Of a DNA stretch of 64,000 nucleotides, positions 10,727 through 19,720 are shown one piece after another; positions within the stretch are counted from its first letter, which is position 1, and each line of letters begins with the position of its first letter. This DNA is from Tubulanus polymorphus (Eukaryota; Nemertea; Palaeonemertea; Tubulaniformes; Tubulanidae), in assembly GCF_964204645.1 (NCBI RefSeq), contig NC_134029.1, positions 15,120,850-15,184,849 of the forward strand, in the 5' to 3' direction. A model generated the notes under the pieces. The model did no database searches. It had not been told where the DNA came from and worked only from the letters and a program-made list of their open reading frames with translations. A program made the position numbers and the translations under genes.

Positions 10727-11263
10727 TTATTATAGAAAAATTTTTACTTTCAATATTTGAAAATGTTATAACCCCAGTTGATAATAATGTCATAAATCCA
10801 CCTAATTGAAATGATAAATATCCAATCCATTTATTTAATTCAGTCATAACTAAATAATCATTTTTTAAATCTGAATATAATCTATTTTCATCTTCAATTG
10901 GTAGTATATAATTACATAATTTACTATAACCTTTTACTACATTTTCTGATATCGCGTTATTAATTTTAGCTGTTCTCGCGGCTTCATAAATCTTAAATAA
11001 TCTAATAATTTCAACTGATTTCATTGTATCTAATTCATGATAAGTTAAATTTTTATCGACAAATTTTTTACATTTTCCAGATGCTATTAATATTTCTAAT
11101 TGATGTTTGCAATAAAGATAATATTCATAATTATTATTTGTTGTAACATTATTTAAAACACCATCATCTGGAATTAATTTGTTTTCTGTTATTCCTAAAT
11201 CATCTAAAGTTTTTCAATTGGAACATCACCATTTTTAGATTTTATCTTCTTTTCACCTACCAT
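10659..11263 (-). pseudogene. 202-residue conserved Polinton protein, frameshifted
   Basis: This is the homologue of the intact gene at 57,005-57,613. The ATG at 11,263 follows a T-run/TATAAATG motif. The frame is lost near 11,215, where a run of A is one base shorter than in B, and the rest (11,024-10,659) is open. Visible features are a tyrosine-rich N-terminal part (YEYYLYCKHQ type), a helical middle (YSKLCNYILPIEDENRLYSDLKNDY) and a hydrophobic C-terminal stretch (YLSFQLGGFMTLLSTGVITF). Function unknown. It lies after the packaging ATPase across the CTAG-rich array. Confidence 0.75.
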
Positions 11264-11282
11264 TTATATAACAAAAAAATTA
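11261..11282 (-). promoter_or_regulatory. late-promoter-like motif, 202-residue gene
   Basis: TAA plus seven T, G, then TTATATAAATG ending in the start codon. Confidence 0.6.
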
Positions 11283-11545
11283 GTTGTGACGTTGCAACTA
11301 GAATTCAACTAGAATGTAACTAGAATTCAACTAGATTAACAAGCTAGTTGAAATATTGTTGTTTTTGTTTATTTCTTGTTAAATCTAGTTGATTTTTGTT
11401 TCAACTACTAACAACTAGAATTCAACTAGAATGTAACTAGATTTAAACTAGATTAACAAGCTAGTTAAAATATTGTTAAATCTATTTGATTTTTGTTACA
11501 ACTACCAATAACTAGAATTCAACTCGATTAACAAACTAATTGAAT
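11283..11545. repeat. CTAG-rich tandem repeat array (A)
   Basis: Two full degenerate units of about 100-117 bp plus a partial one are built from CAACTAGAATTCAACTAG-like words. Each unit contains self-complementary CTAGTT...AACTAG and GAATTC. The same array sits at the same place in B (56,688-57,000), and a worn version is in C (27,721-27,950). It separates the ATPase from the 202-residue gene. Confidence 0.8.
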
Positions 11546-12154
11546 TTAAATAAATTCATATTTAAATGGGTGTTGTAATCTAAATAGTAATTTTGATCTT
11601 TTAATATTTTTCAACTTATCCATATATTCATTATGTAAATCATATGGAATAATATCATTTTCCTCAAGTGCATTTTTCATCGATTTTCTATCTTTATTGT
11701 AGAATAAAACTAGAAATCTAATGTTTTCTCTAAAGTCTTTAACAATTGAATTATATTTTTGATTTAAAACCCAAGTTGTTATCCCAAAATGTCTCCCAGA
11801 GAAAGCTAAATAGCATAACTCACTTTCTCTAACTTTTGAATCATGTAGATTAGCACAATCATCTATAATGAATAATGTATTTGATCCTTTATAAATATCA
11901 ATTGCTATTTTAATACAATTATCTCAATTTTCTTTTACTGTTTTAGGATCTAATACAATAAATTTATTATTCCTAGTAATATTTCTATTATAAGTTTGAT
12001 TAAATTCATATGTTGGACAAAATAATACTATATTATTAAAATAGTTTTCATAAACAGTTTCTGATAAATTTAATATAAAATAAGTTTTTCCACAATTTGT
12101 TACGCCGGATATTAACATATTATGAGGCTCGAATATAAATAATTCTTTATTCAT
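11546..12154 (-). pseudogene. FtsK/HerA-type DNA-packaging ATPase (one internal stop)
   Basis: A 202-codon gene homologous to the intact copy at 56,079-56,687. Walker A is GVTNCGKTYFIL (about residues 17-28) and Walker B is TLFIIDDCANLHD. This is the A32-like ATPase that in Polintons and related viruses drives genome packaging into the capsid. A TGA at 11,924-11,926 interrupts it between the two motifs. The start ATG abuts the integrase stop codon: the TAA of integrase is part of the TATAAATG that begins this gene. Confidence 0.88.
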
Positions 12155-12172
12155 TTATATATTTTTAATTTT
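12152..12172 (-). promoter_or_regulatory. promoter-like motif, ATPase
   Basis: ATATATAAATG is present, but the T-run is weak (mixed A/T), and the motif lies entirely within the end of the integrase gene. A tentative late-type signal. Confidence 0.4.
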
Positions 12173-13282
12173 ACTTGATAATATCCATTCATTGAATTTA
12201 TCTGGGCGTCCAACCCATTTTACTAAAGAATATTTTTTTCTTTTAATAGTTTTTGTTTTTAATACTTTTTCAAATTTATATTCTTGTTCTAGATTTTCAG
12301 TAGTTAAACTTAATTCTTCTTCGTAAAAGTAGCCATCAACTTCTTCACCATCTAAATCTTCTAATTTATAGACATATGGTTTTGTTGTTATTACCTTTTT
12401 TATTTTATATATTTCTCTAGTAAAATTTCGATCGTATCCTTTATCAAATATCTTTTCATACTTAGAAATTCTAACATTTTGACCAACTTTAAATTTAGGT
12501 TCACCAAAATCATCTACAAGAAATGCTCCATATAAATTATTCCAAACAATTTCAGCATTTTCAGGTTTTCTAGCATCAATAGGTTTCATTCCAATAGAAG
12601 AATGATAAGAATTATTATATCCTTCTATCAATTTTGGTAAAACATCTATCCATTTAAAAGTATTATTTGCTGTAAAATATTTCCACATTCTTGTTCTTAA
12701 TGTTCTATTAAATCGTTCAACGACTGCTGCTTTTTTATCCGATTTTGTTGAAAAATATTTAATATTATGATTATCTAAGAGTTCATGAACAAGTGAATTA
12801 TCAAACACTTTTCCATCATCAAATTGTATTTTTTCTGGTTTTAGTTTATCATCCGAAAGAAATTTTCTTAAAACATTTGATGTTTGTACAGCATCTTTTC
12901 TATAAAGTGGGAAGCTCCATACGTAACGACTAAAAATATCAATTATATTCAATAACCACCAATAATCATCATTATCTTTCTTAACATTTTTCATATCAAT
13001 TAAATCTCCTTGCCACTGTTGATCTACATAACTTACCATAGTTTTACGAGTTATATATTTTCTAACAATTTTTTTATGTGTTGTATATGTTGGTTGTTCT
13101 AACATAAATTCATTTATATCTTTATATTTAACTAAATTTTGTGGGATTATCTCATCTAATTTATCTTGTTTTACTTGACACCATATATTTTTAGTAGAAG
13201 AATAAGCAACTGAACTCTCAGGGTTGTAATATAAATTTCTAAAATATTGTTCTTTAGTATTAGGAGTTTTTTTACCACCCAT
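12155..13282 (-). CDS. Polinton integrase with rve core and chromodomain, 375 residues
   Basis: An intact frame carries a retroviral-type integrase core at about residues 85-230: first acidic residue in QWQGDLIDM, second in IQFDDGKVF, and Glu in KAAVVERFNRTL, giving a DDE arrangement. The C-terminus (KKYSLVKWVGRPDKFNEWI) is a chromodomain, as is usual in Polinton integrases and able to bind chromatin. It inserts the linear element with a 6-bp target duplication, in agreement with the TSDs seen here. The frame starts after a TATATAAATG motif and ends on the next gene's ATG. The B copy (54,951-56,078) is broken; this one appears intact. Confidence 0.93.
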   Translation of the reverse strand: MGGKKTPNTKEQYFRNLYYNPESSVAYSSTKNIWCQVKQDKLDEIIPQNLVKYKDINEFMLEQPTYTTHKKIVRKYITRKTMVSYVDQQWQGDLIDMKNVKKDNDDYWWLLNIIDIFSRYVWSFPLYRKDAVQTSNVLRKFLSDDKLKPEKIQFDDGKVFDNSLVHELLDNHNIKYFSTKSDKKAAVVERFNRTLRTRMWKYFTANNTFKWIDVLPKLIEGYNNSYHSSIGMKPIDARKPENAEIVWNNLYGAFLVDDFGEPKFKVGQNVRISKYEKIFDKGYDRNFTREIYKIKKVITTKPYVYKLEDLDGEEVDGYFYEEELSLTTENLEQEYKFEKVLKTKTIKRKKYSLVKWVGRPDKFNEWILSSKIKNI

Positions 13283-13301
13283 TTATATATCCTTAATTTT
13301 A
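13280..13301 (-). promoter_or_regulatory. promoter-like motif, integrase
   Basis: GGATATATAAATG ends in the start codon; the upstream tract (AAAATTAA) is not a pure T-run. Weaker than the other motifs. Confidence 0.4.
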
Positions 13302-13312
13302 ACTTTATATTT

Positions 13313-14560
13313 CTAATATTGAATACTATCTAACTGTGAATTTACAATATTTAATTGCGCGTCAGATATAATATAAATATGCATTTTGAAATTTTTGTCC
13401 CCTTTTTTCTTCGCCATGAATAATTGTATTCCATCTTTAGTGTTTTGTAATTTTTTTCCAGAACCATGTAATGAATTATCCTCTGTTGTTCTAAAATCTA
13501 ACCATAATGCATATTTATTGCCGGTATAATAATCAATTTGATTAATATTACAATTTTCTAATGATTTTACTTTTTCATTCATAAAATGTTTTCTAATTTC
13601 TGGCCACTGATCTATCATTCTCATTCCTTGGCAAAATATTTTATTTGCTATTCCTTCGATAGTTATTTCTACTTTTGTTATTTCAGGATTATAATAATTA
13701 TCTACCTTTATTGCACCATTAAAATATGTTGCAATGGTAAAAAATATTAATATACCTTTAATAGATCTTCTTGGGAAGTTAATATTCTCATTAATTATTT
13801 CATCATTTGCATTAATAGTTACGGTTTTAAATTTATCAATATAATCATATAATAATGAAAATCCTTGATTGTATTGAGTTTGAATTGTGCTAGCAATATT
13901 TTCATTAGTTACTGTGTTATATTCTAAACATATATTCGATAATTTATAACCCATATCTTTAACAACGCTAGATAATACAATTTCATTTACAGGAGCAAAT
14001 GTTATCTCAAATATAATATCTTCTTGAATTGCGTATTTATATAAAGGTGCATTATTATTTATCAATTCAAAATCTAATGGAATTTTATATTTGCTTCCAT
14101 AAATCTTTTTAATCAAATTATCTGTGGCACGAGTTACTATTGCGTCATTAGCTCCTGATCTTAATTTATTATGGTTTTCCGATTGGATGCCTTGAAATAT
14201 CATATTATTTCTATTTTCTTTAGTTAACCATAAATCTTTATAATGCATAAATAAATAATAATCATCTAATGAGAAAACTGTTTCCGGACCAATCTTTATA
14301 GTTAATTTTTTAATCAAATATCTTCCAACATTATCGACAACATAATTATTATCATGACCAGTTACTTTTATATCAGCTGATAAATAAATACTATTTGGAA
14401 CATAAAAAGTATTTTGTGTTAATCTAGGAATTCTAACATATAAAGTTTCATCGGCATTAATATTTGAAGGGTTATTAGTAATTATATGATGTGATCTTTC
14501 TGCTTTAATAGCATTAGATATTCTAGAAATCTTAGAAGGACTTATATAACTCCCACTCAT
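13313..14560 (-). CDS. major capsid protein, Polinton type, 415 residues
   Basis: An intact frame next to integrase and ATPase, the usual capsid-gene position. N-terminal segment SGSYISPSKISRISNAI, then conserved blocks ETLYVRIPRL, LIKKLTIKIGPETVF, YKDLWLTKENRN and, near the C-terminus, NKYALWLDFRTTEDNSLHG and SDAQLNIVNSQLDS. Long beta-rich segments and size are compatible with a double-jelly-roll capsid protein of the Polinton/adintovirus lineage; the fold itself cannot be seen from sequence. In B the same gene (53,868-54,920) has lost about 195 nt in its middle, and C has a fragment (32,640-33,564). This is the only intact copy in the window. Confidence 0.82.
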   Translation of the reverse strand: MSGSYISPSKISRISNAIKAERSHHIITNNPSNINADETLYVRIPRLTQNTFYVPNSIYLSADIKVTGHDNNYVVDNVGRYLIKKLTIKIGPETVFSLDDYYLFMHYKDLWLTKENRNNMIFQGIQSENHNKLRSGANDAIVTRATDNLIKKIYGSKYKIPLDFELINNNAPLYKYAIQEDIIFEITFAPVNEIVLSSVVKDMGYKLSNICLEYNTVTNENIASTIQTQYNQGFSLLYDYIDKFKTVTINANDEIINENINFPRRSIKGILIFFTIATYFNGAIKVDNYYNPEITKVEITIEGIANKIFCQGMRMIDQWPEIRKHFMNEKVKSLENCNINQIDYYTGNKYALWLDFRTTEDNSLHGSGKKLQNTKDGIQLFMAKKKGDKNFKMHIYIISDAQLNIVNSQLDSIQY

Positions 14561-14579
14561 TTATTTAACAAAAAACTTA
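14558..14579 (-). promoter_or_regulatory. late-promoter-like motif, major capsid gene
   Basis: TTAAG plus six T, G, then TTAAATAAATG ending in the start codon. Confidence 0.6.
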
Positions 14580-14580
14580 A

Positions 14581-16016
14581 TTATTTATTTTTTATTATTT
14601 TTTCTTGATATCTTTTTGATATCATATTCACTAACCCAAAAATAATAGCACTTACAACTGTAATTAAAAATAAAATAATATGTTCAGCAGCAAAGTTAAG
14701 AATATTCCCAGCAGATTTCAATATAAAACCAACAATTGATGCAATAATTCCTGGTAATGCTGCAGCAGATTTTTTAGATAGTTCCCATAAATATTTTGCT
14801 AATTTCTTTAAACCATCCTTAACTTTATCTTGTATAGAATTATTGCCTGGAGGTTTATCTGGTTTATTGGGAGTGGGAGTAGGAGTAGATTTTAAAGCAT
14901 TTGATATAGCTAAACCTATTGTTGTAAATAACATAGTTACAGCTGTTAGAATTGAAAGAATTGTTATTCCTTCTAATTTAAATAATAACTTTATTCTATC
15001 TTTTAATGATATTTCAGAATTTTTTTTAATCTATTAATATTATAATCATATGATTTTAATAATAATTTAATTTCTTCTTTCTGTACTTCTAAATTATCTT
15101 TTAAATTACTAATTTCTTTTTCTAAACGTAATTCTTTTTGCCTATATTCTATTTCATCAATTACTTGATGATGTAAATCAGACTTTATTTGTTCTATTTC
15201 TTTATTTGCATTAGTTAATTCTTTTTCCAAATACATAATTTTTTGATCTCTTATACTTTTATTATGTGCAATTTTATCAGATGCAAGTCTTATACTAATA
15301 ATTTCTCTAATTGCTTTATCAGAAAATATATTTAAATCTTCTAATTCTTGATCTGTTGCATCGAGTAATCCATTCGGTAAAAGTTTTTCAATTGGAACTT
15401 TATTTGATTTAAGTTTACTATTTTTGGAAGTTTTATTCTGTTCAGAAGTTGTTTCTGTTTCTGATTTCTTTTTGATTATTTTAAATAATTCATTAATTCT
15501 TTGTTTAAATACGTCTATATTATCATCTATTTCTTTTTGTGTAACATCAGTTATTTCATTACTAATACTTATTCTCTTAATTCTATCTGGATCTAAATCA
15601 CTCAAAGTTGATTTTGTTAATATTTTATTTTTATTATTTTTATGAGTGATGGCAATATAATAATCATCTTTCAAATGATAATAACATTTACCATCATCTA
15701 AAAATTTTAATTTATCTACTAAAGGTCCGACGTCTTCATCATTTATGTTAAGTTTAGAATTTTCAATTAAATCTTCTAATTTAGCTATTTTGTTTAAATT
15801 ATCTAAATCTTGTTTTACTAAATATGGGTCTAAATTTTCGGGATTTAATTGTGATTCAGCATTTTTAATATAATCAGGCATATTCAAATTATTATTATAT
15901 TCTGGCTCATTACCAACATTAAAACTTGTTTCATCAAAATCAGGTGGTTGTTCATCAGTTATACCAGGTTCATCAAAAGGATCCATTCCAATATCTTCTC
16001 CACCTTCTACATCCAT
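14581..16016 (-). pseudogene. coiled-coil plus membrane protein, split by a frameshift
   Basis: First part (16,016-15,003, 337 residues): an acidic N-terminus (DVEGGEDIGMDPFDEPG), a middle lysine/aspartate-rich region and a long C-terminal coiled coil (residues about 250-330). Second part (about 15,020-14,581): proline-rich linker (STPTPTPNKPDKPPG), then hydrophobic helices (LPGIIASIVGFILKSAGNIL and HIILFLITVVSAIIFGLV). The two are out of frame near 15,020. In Polinton C the corresponding region reads through (about 34,110-33,697), so they probably belong to one gene. A membrane-associated virion protein is plausible; function unknown. B (52,475-53,847) has the same break point. Confidence 0.7.
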
Positions 16017-16035
16017 TTATATAATAAAAAAATTA
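16014..16035 (-). promoter_or_regulatory. late-promoter-like motif, coiled-coil gene
   Basis: TAA plus seven T, A, then TTATATAAATG. The TAA is the stop codon of the upstream gene. Confidence 0.65.
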
Positions 16036-17334
16036 AAATTTAAAATATAATATTCCTCCTATAACAATTCCTATACAAGTTAAAGCTAATTTAGTATTTT
16101 CATGTAATTTATTGTCATTATCAGTTTTAATTATATTATGTTGAATATTATCAGTTTTAATATTTTCTGATGTACTATAATCTTTTATTTTAGAATCATT
16201 ATTTAATTTAATATTCTTAGTTTTAGTTTCAGTTGATTGAATGTGTTTTTTAATTTTTTCGCCTTCCATTAATTTTGGAGCAGTAATAATCTTTTTATTT
16301 ATATCATTCAATCCAAATGAATTATTTATTGTTGCAGTTTTAATTAGATTATTATAACCAATTATATTTCCCATCTTTAATACTAAATCATTAGAAATAA
16401 TTAATAGATTAGGGCCTGTACAATAATTAAGCCTTACATGAGATTTATCTGAATAATTTTGATATCTTATAATATTTTCTGGAATCGATCTATTTTTATC
16501 ATTATGAATTGAATCTTCAAATAATACTTTGAATTGTTTCTGTGCATCGAATGAAGTGTTATCATTTCCAATTATTGGGGATCTTGTTTCAACTTGTGCA
16601 CCTAAAATACATATCAAATAAATTCTAATAGATTGATTTATTCTTTGTATACCTGATTTTGTAAAACCTTCACCATTTTCTAAAATGAAATTAACCCAAC
16701 CATTATTATTATCAATTTTATAATTATGATAAGCTGAAATTCTATGCATATTATCAATTCTTTTTATTTCAAACTCTTCACCAACACCTTGCAATTTACC
16801 ATGCGCTCTGAAATCGGAATTAATATTTATATTAAATTCATTACATATTTTATAAAACTTAGATATATTAATATTATTATCCAATTCTTTAAACTATTTA
16901 GACCCGGGTAAAGGACATTCTAATTCATTTAATATTATTCTGATTTGAAAATATGTGTGAAATCTAAATATTGTGTGAATTAATTTTAAATCAGAATACT
17001 TCAAATTTTATCTAAGCTATTTAAATGATTATTCCAACTTATTCCACATCCTGTTGTTGCACAATAAACAGCAAAATCTAATTGGTTCTGCCAATATTTC
17101 ATATTAGATTTTACTTTATATATATGATATTCATCTCGAGTAAAAGTAACTTCATATGTATTAAATATATTTTCCATTTTAGAAATAAAAAAACTGTGAT
17201 TCAGTAACATAAATTTCTAAATTAGTTAATGAATTTAAAACTACATTTTTATATGTAATATTTTTCTTAAAATCTATTGCCGGAATATTATATTTAATTG
17301 ATTTATTATATTGGACAGCTTTTGGAAACCCCAT
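16033..17334 (-). pseudogene. large conserved Polinton protein with C-terminal membrane anchor, frameshifted
   Basis: ATG at 17,334 (MGFPKAVQYNKSIKYNIPA) follows the T-run motif. Frame breaks occur near 17,180 and 17,000, and the rest is open from 16,884 to 16,033. A conserved segment around YCATTGCGISWNNHL (near 17,060) is shared with B (51,114 and 51,350). The C-terminal part has a long polar, lysine/asparagine/threonine-rich stretch and a final hydrophobic helix (LALTCIGIVIGGILYF), suggesting a tail anchor. The family recurs in Polinton-like elements, but I know no assigned function. In B the gene carries a 235-bp tandem duplication. Confidence 0.7.
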
Positions 17335-17353
17335 TTATATAACTAAAAAATTA
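17332..17353 (-). promoter_or_regulatory. late-promoter-like motif, large anchored protein
   Basis: TAA plus six T, AG, then TTATATAAATG. The TAA is the stop codon of the 144-residue gene's neighbour frame end (17,351-17,353). Confidence 0.6.
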
Positions 17354-17785
17354 ATAATTAACTAATTCTTTTAATAATTTATCTTGTTCTTCAACTGTTA
17401 TATGACCATTTAAACTTATGATATAATCTAGTGTGTTCTTTAATTTATTAATTTCTTTTATATTAGTTTTAATTTTTTCTTTATTACTTTTTATATTTGA
17501 TTTTGAACTTATACCGGTTAAAACACTTGAACTTAATCCTAACACACCAATTGATATAGCTAAAGGTGTTAATGGACTGAATATTGCTAAAAATGTTATT
17601 ACAGAACTAATTGTAACCGAACCACTTATAATCAAATAATATATAATTTTACTTTTTAGATATTTTTTCTTTTTAACTTTTAAGTCACTTTCAAATTCTA
17701 ATATTTGTTTTTCTAAATATGTTTTTAATTTAGTTTTATTTATATCATGAGGAATAATATCAATACTATCAACTTTATCTTCCAT
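17351..17785 (-). CDS. 144-residue protein with two membrane segments and flanking coiled coils
   Basis: Intact. The N-terminal lysine-rich helix (LEKQILEFESDLKVKKKKY) leads into two hydrophobic segments (IIYYLIISGSVTISSVITFL and PLTPLAISIGVLGLSSSVL, about residues 47-90), then a second helical region ending LLKELVNY. The arrangement predicts a membrane hairpin with both tails on the same side. Conserved in B (50,405-50,836, broken only near its start). Function unknown; a capsid-associated membrane or disassembly protein is a guess. Confidence 0.75.
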   Translation of the reverse strand: MEDKVDSIDIIPHDINKTKLKTYLEKQILEFESDLKVKKKKYLKSKIIYYLIISGSVTISSVITFLAIFSPLTPLAISIGVLGLSSSVLTGISSKSNIKSNKEKIKTNIKEINKLKNTLDYIISLNGHITVEEQDKLLKELVNY

Positions 17786-17805
17786 TTATTTAGCAAAAAA
17801 AATTA
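17783..17805 (-). promoter_or_regulatory. late-promoter-like motif, 144-residue gene
   Basis: TAA plus eight T, GC, then TAAATAAATG. Confidence 0.65.
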
Positions 17806-18228
17806 CTAATTAGTAAATTTATATGCTACAAATATAACAATAACAGTTCCACCTAAAATCCATATTATTTCATATTTCTTCTGTTCATTACTTGGGGTAT
17901 AATAATCTGATAATTTAGGTTTGTATAGATGTAATTTTTCTTTATTAGTTACCGCGTTATATAAACTCATTGCATCATCGACTGATTGAAAATCTCTATG
18001 TGAAATCTTCTGATCATATAATTCTTTGTTAATATAATCCATATAGTTTTGCCTCTTTTCTCTATATTCTTCTGCAGCTTTATTATATTTCTCTAACGCT
18101 AAGTTATGTCTTCTTTGTTCTCCTAATGAACTATTTTTATCAATATGTTTAAATAAATAACCACCACCAGTAAATGCTAAAGCGTTAACAATTGCCGATC
18201 CTATAATAGTTATAATTGCAGAAGCCAT
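17806..18228 (-). CDS. 140-residue membrane protein of recurrent Polinton family
   Basis: Intact. The N-terminal hydrophobic segment (SAIITIIGSAIVNALAFTGGGYLF, residues 2-25) looks like a signal anchor. A helical charged middle (EQRRHNLALEKYNKAAEEY...YINKEL) carries the conserved SDYYTPSNEQKK motif, followed by a C-terminal membrane helix (IIWILGGTVIVIFVAYKF). Proteins with this layout and DYYTPS motif recur in animal Polintons; role unassigned. The B copy (49,969-50,388) has its 5' part frameshifted. Confidence 0.8.
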   Translation of the reverse strand: MASAIITIIGSAIVNALAFTGGGYLFKHIDKNSSLGEQRRHNLALEKYNKAAEEYREKRQNYMDYINKELYDQKISHRDFQSVDDAMSLYNAVTNKEKLHLYKPKLSDYYTPSNEQKKYEIIWILGGTVIVIFVAYKFTN

Positions 18229-18247
18229 TTATTTAACAAAAAAATTA
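18226..18247 (-). promoter_or_regulatory. late-promoter-like motif, 140-residue gene
   Basis: TAA plus seven T, G, then TTAAATAAATG. Confidence 0.65.
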
Positions 18248-18252
18248 TGTAT

Positions 18253-18474
18253 TTATATGGGAGGAATATATTTTTGTTTTTCCAAATAATCAATTGTTAA
18301 ATTAGATAAAGTAACTGCTAATGTTAATTTTAAAATATCATTTATATCAAATCTATCAACATTAACACTTCCCATTTTGAATACTTTTTTTAATACCATT
18401 GAATAAGCAACAGTTCCAACTGATAGTAAGGCGCCATTATATAATCCAGTTATTATCCACTTATTATCACTCAT
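18253..18474 (-). CDS. 73-residue small hydrophobic protein
   Basis: Intact short gene. Two moderately hydrophobic stretches (WIITGLYNGALLSVGTVAYSMVL and DILKLTLAVTLSNLTIDYL) may span a membrane. It is conserved in B (49,718-49,938, with a 1-nt loss) with nearly the same protein. Start set by the AATAAATG motif. Function unknown. Confidence 0.7.
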   Translation of the reverse strand: MSDNKWIITGLYNGALLSVGTVAYSMVLKKVFKMGSVNVDRFDINDILKLTLAVTLSNLTIDYLEKQKYIPPI

Positions 18475-18493
18475 TTATTAATCAAAAAAATTA
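18472..18493 (-). promoter_or_regulatory. late-promoter-like motif, 73-residue gene
   Basis: TAA plus seven T, GAT, then TAATAAATG. Unusually, the T-run is inside the coding end of the upstream gene (codons for N-F-F-D). Confidence 0.6.
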
Positions 18494-18831
18494 CTATCTT
18501 CAAAATATTTAGTTATCTTATTTATGATTAATTCAACATTTATTTTATTACTAGTTTCATTTGTATATATTTCAATTATTATTTTTTTAATATCATCGAT
18601 GATAAAATCTTCATCTAATTCATAAAATCTTAAAGGTTCTCTAATTAAATTAGTAATCTTTTCTATATTTAAAGTTTCTTTATCTATTGTTTTTTCATAC
18701 TTAAATGTTGTTTCATTAGAAAATGCAATATTTTTGATTTGTGTAATTACATCATTAATGTTAAATTTCATTTCTTTCTCACGTTTAAAATCAAATCCAA
18801 AACATATACTCGGTCCAACAGTTATATTCAT
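18478..18831 (-). CDS. 117-residue conserved protein, unknown
   Basis: Intact. Starts MNITVGPSICFGFDFKRE; the rest is predicted helical and charged (REPLRFYELDEDFIIDDIKKIIIEIY). Its last codons run through the T-tract of the next gene's motif. The B copy (49,362-49,714) starts with nearly the same residues but has stops. No recognisable domain. Confidence 0.68.
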   Translation of the reverse strand: MNITVGPSICFGFDFKREKEMKFNINDVITQIKNIAFSNETTFKYEKTIDKETLNIEKITNLIREPLRFYELDEDFIIDDIKKIIIEIYTNETSNKINVELIINKITKYFEDSNFFD

Positions 18832-18850
18832 TTATATATCAAAAAAATTA
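18829..18850 (-). promoter_or_regulatory. late-promoter-like motif, 117-residue gene
   Basis: TAA plus seven T, GA, then TATATAAATG. The TAA is the stop codon of the minor-capsid candidate. Confidence 0.65.
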
Positions 18851-19649
18851 CTCTTTACATCTTATAACTAATTCATATATCACAGGAAAATTATTCAAAT
18901 CAATTAAATAACCATTATGATTTCTTATTTCTAATTTAGAATTATTGAAATGTGGAATACAAGGTTTAAAATCACATTCAGCTAAATTATAATTTATTTG
19001 CGTTCCAAATTGTTTAACGTTCTTCAATGGTAAAATATTTAATATACTAGAATTACATGTTGTATCTTTAGTTGCTTCGAATGTTTTTGTAGGATCGATT
19101 AAATTGCAATAAATATAAAAGTGTGTAAAAGGTATTATATTTGAGTTACCGTGTATGTTTACACCAATAAAATTATTTGGAGTAATTCCTAACAGTTTAG
19201 CTATAGGTTTTTTTTACCGTGTAAGTATGTCTTCTTGTCATCATTACATCAGATTTAACAAGTTTAATAAGTTCATCATCAAACTTTATTTTAATTTTAT
19301 TAGAGCTCTCACTTTTTATGAATTTAATATTAAATTTAGAATTACCATTACCTAATCTAATCCGAGCTTTTCTATTAATTTCTTGCTCTAATGTTTCTAA
19401 ATTATATAATCCTGGTGTAAGCATAAGTTGAATCCATTTTTTTTCAAGTTTATCAAAAATAAGAAGGCTTCTATGTTCATCAGTTTTATCTGATATATTG
19501 TAAAATGAGTTACATAAACTTATATTTACTAATTTTAAATCAACACAATTCTAAAATTCTCTATCTAATTGAACTAGTAAATTATGAGATTTATAATTTG
19601 TAAGTCTTCTAGAATCAACAAATATTCTGTATTCTTTTAATTCTACCAT
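18848..19649 (-). pseudogene. candidate minor capsid (penton-like) protein, broken
   Basis: ATG at 19,649 (MVELKEYRIFVDSRR); stop at 18,848. There is a stop near 19,560 and a frameshift near 19,200, where a run of A/T lengthens. The C-terminal part (KLEIRNHDGYLIDLNNFP then YELVIRC) matches the pattern common in single-jelly-roll penton-like proteins of Polinton-type viruses, where a D-G-x-x-I-D-L-N turn precedes the last strands. Length about 267 codons. The assignment rests on that pattern and on position between PolB and the membrane protein cluster. The B copy (48,745-49,343) is shorter and also broken. Confidence 0.55.
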
Positions 19650-19671
19650 TATTTATAACATAAAAAAATTA
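19647..19671 (-). promoter_or_regulatory. late-promoter-like motif, minor capsid candidate
   Basis: TAA plus seven T, ATG, then TTATAAATAATG. The TAAAT lies three bases further from the start than usual. Confidence 0.55.
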
Positions 19672-19699
19672 CCTCTCATCACTAAAAATTAATTTTAAT

Positions 19700-19720
19700 A
19701 AAATTTTTCCTAAATAAATG
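19700..19720 (+). promoter_or_regulatory. promoter-like motif, zinc-finger gene
   Basis: AAAATTTTTCC then TAAATAAATG; a shorter T-run than in the other genes. It is the only internal plus-strand motif and is divergent from the minor-capsid motif. Confidence 0.5.

Noticed and set aside
11283-11545. CRISPR-like array
   Set aside because: Repeats are degenerate with no regular unique spacers, in a eukaryotic transposon.
16033-19649. adenovirus-type cysteine protease expected in a Polinton
   Set aside because: Checked the unknown genes for a His...Asp/Glu...Cys pattern; none convincing.
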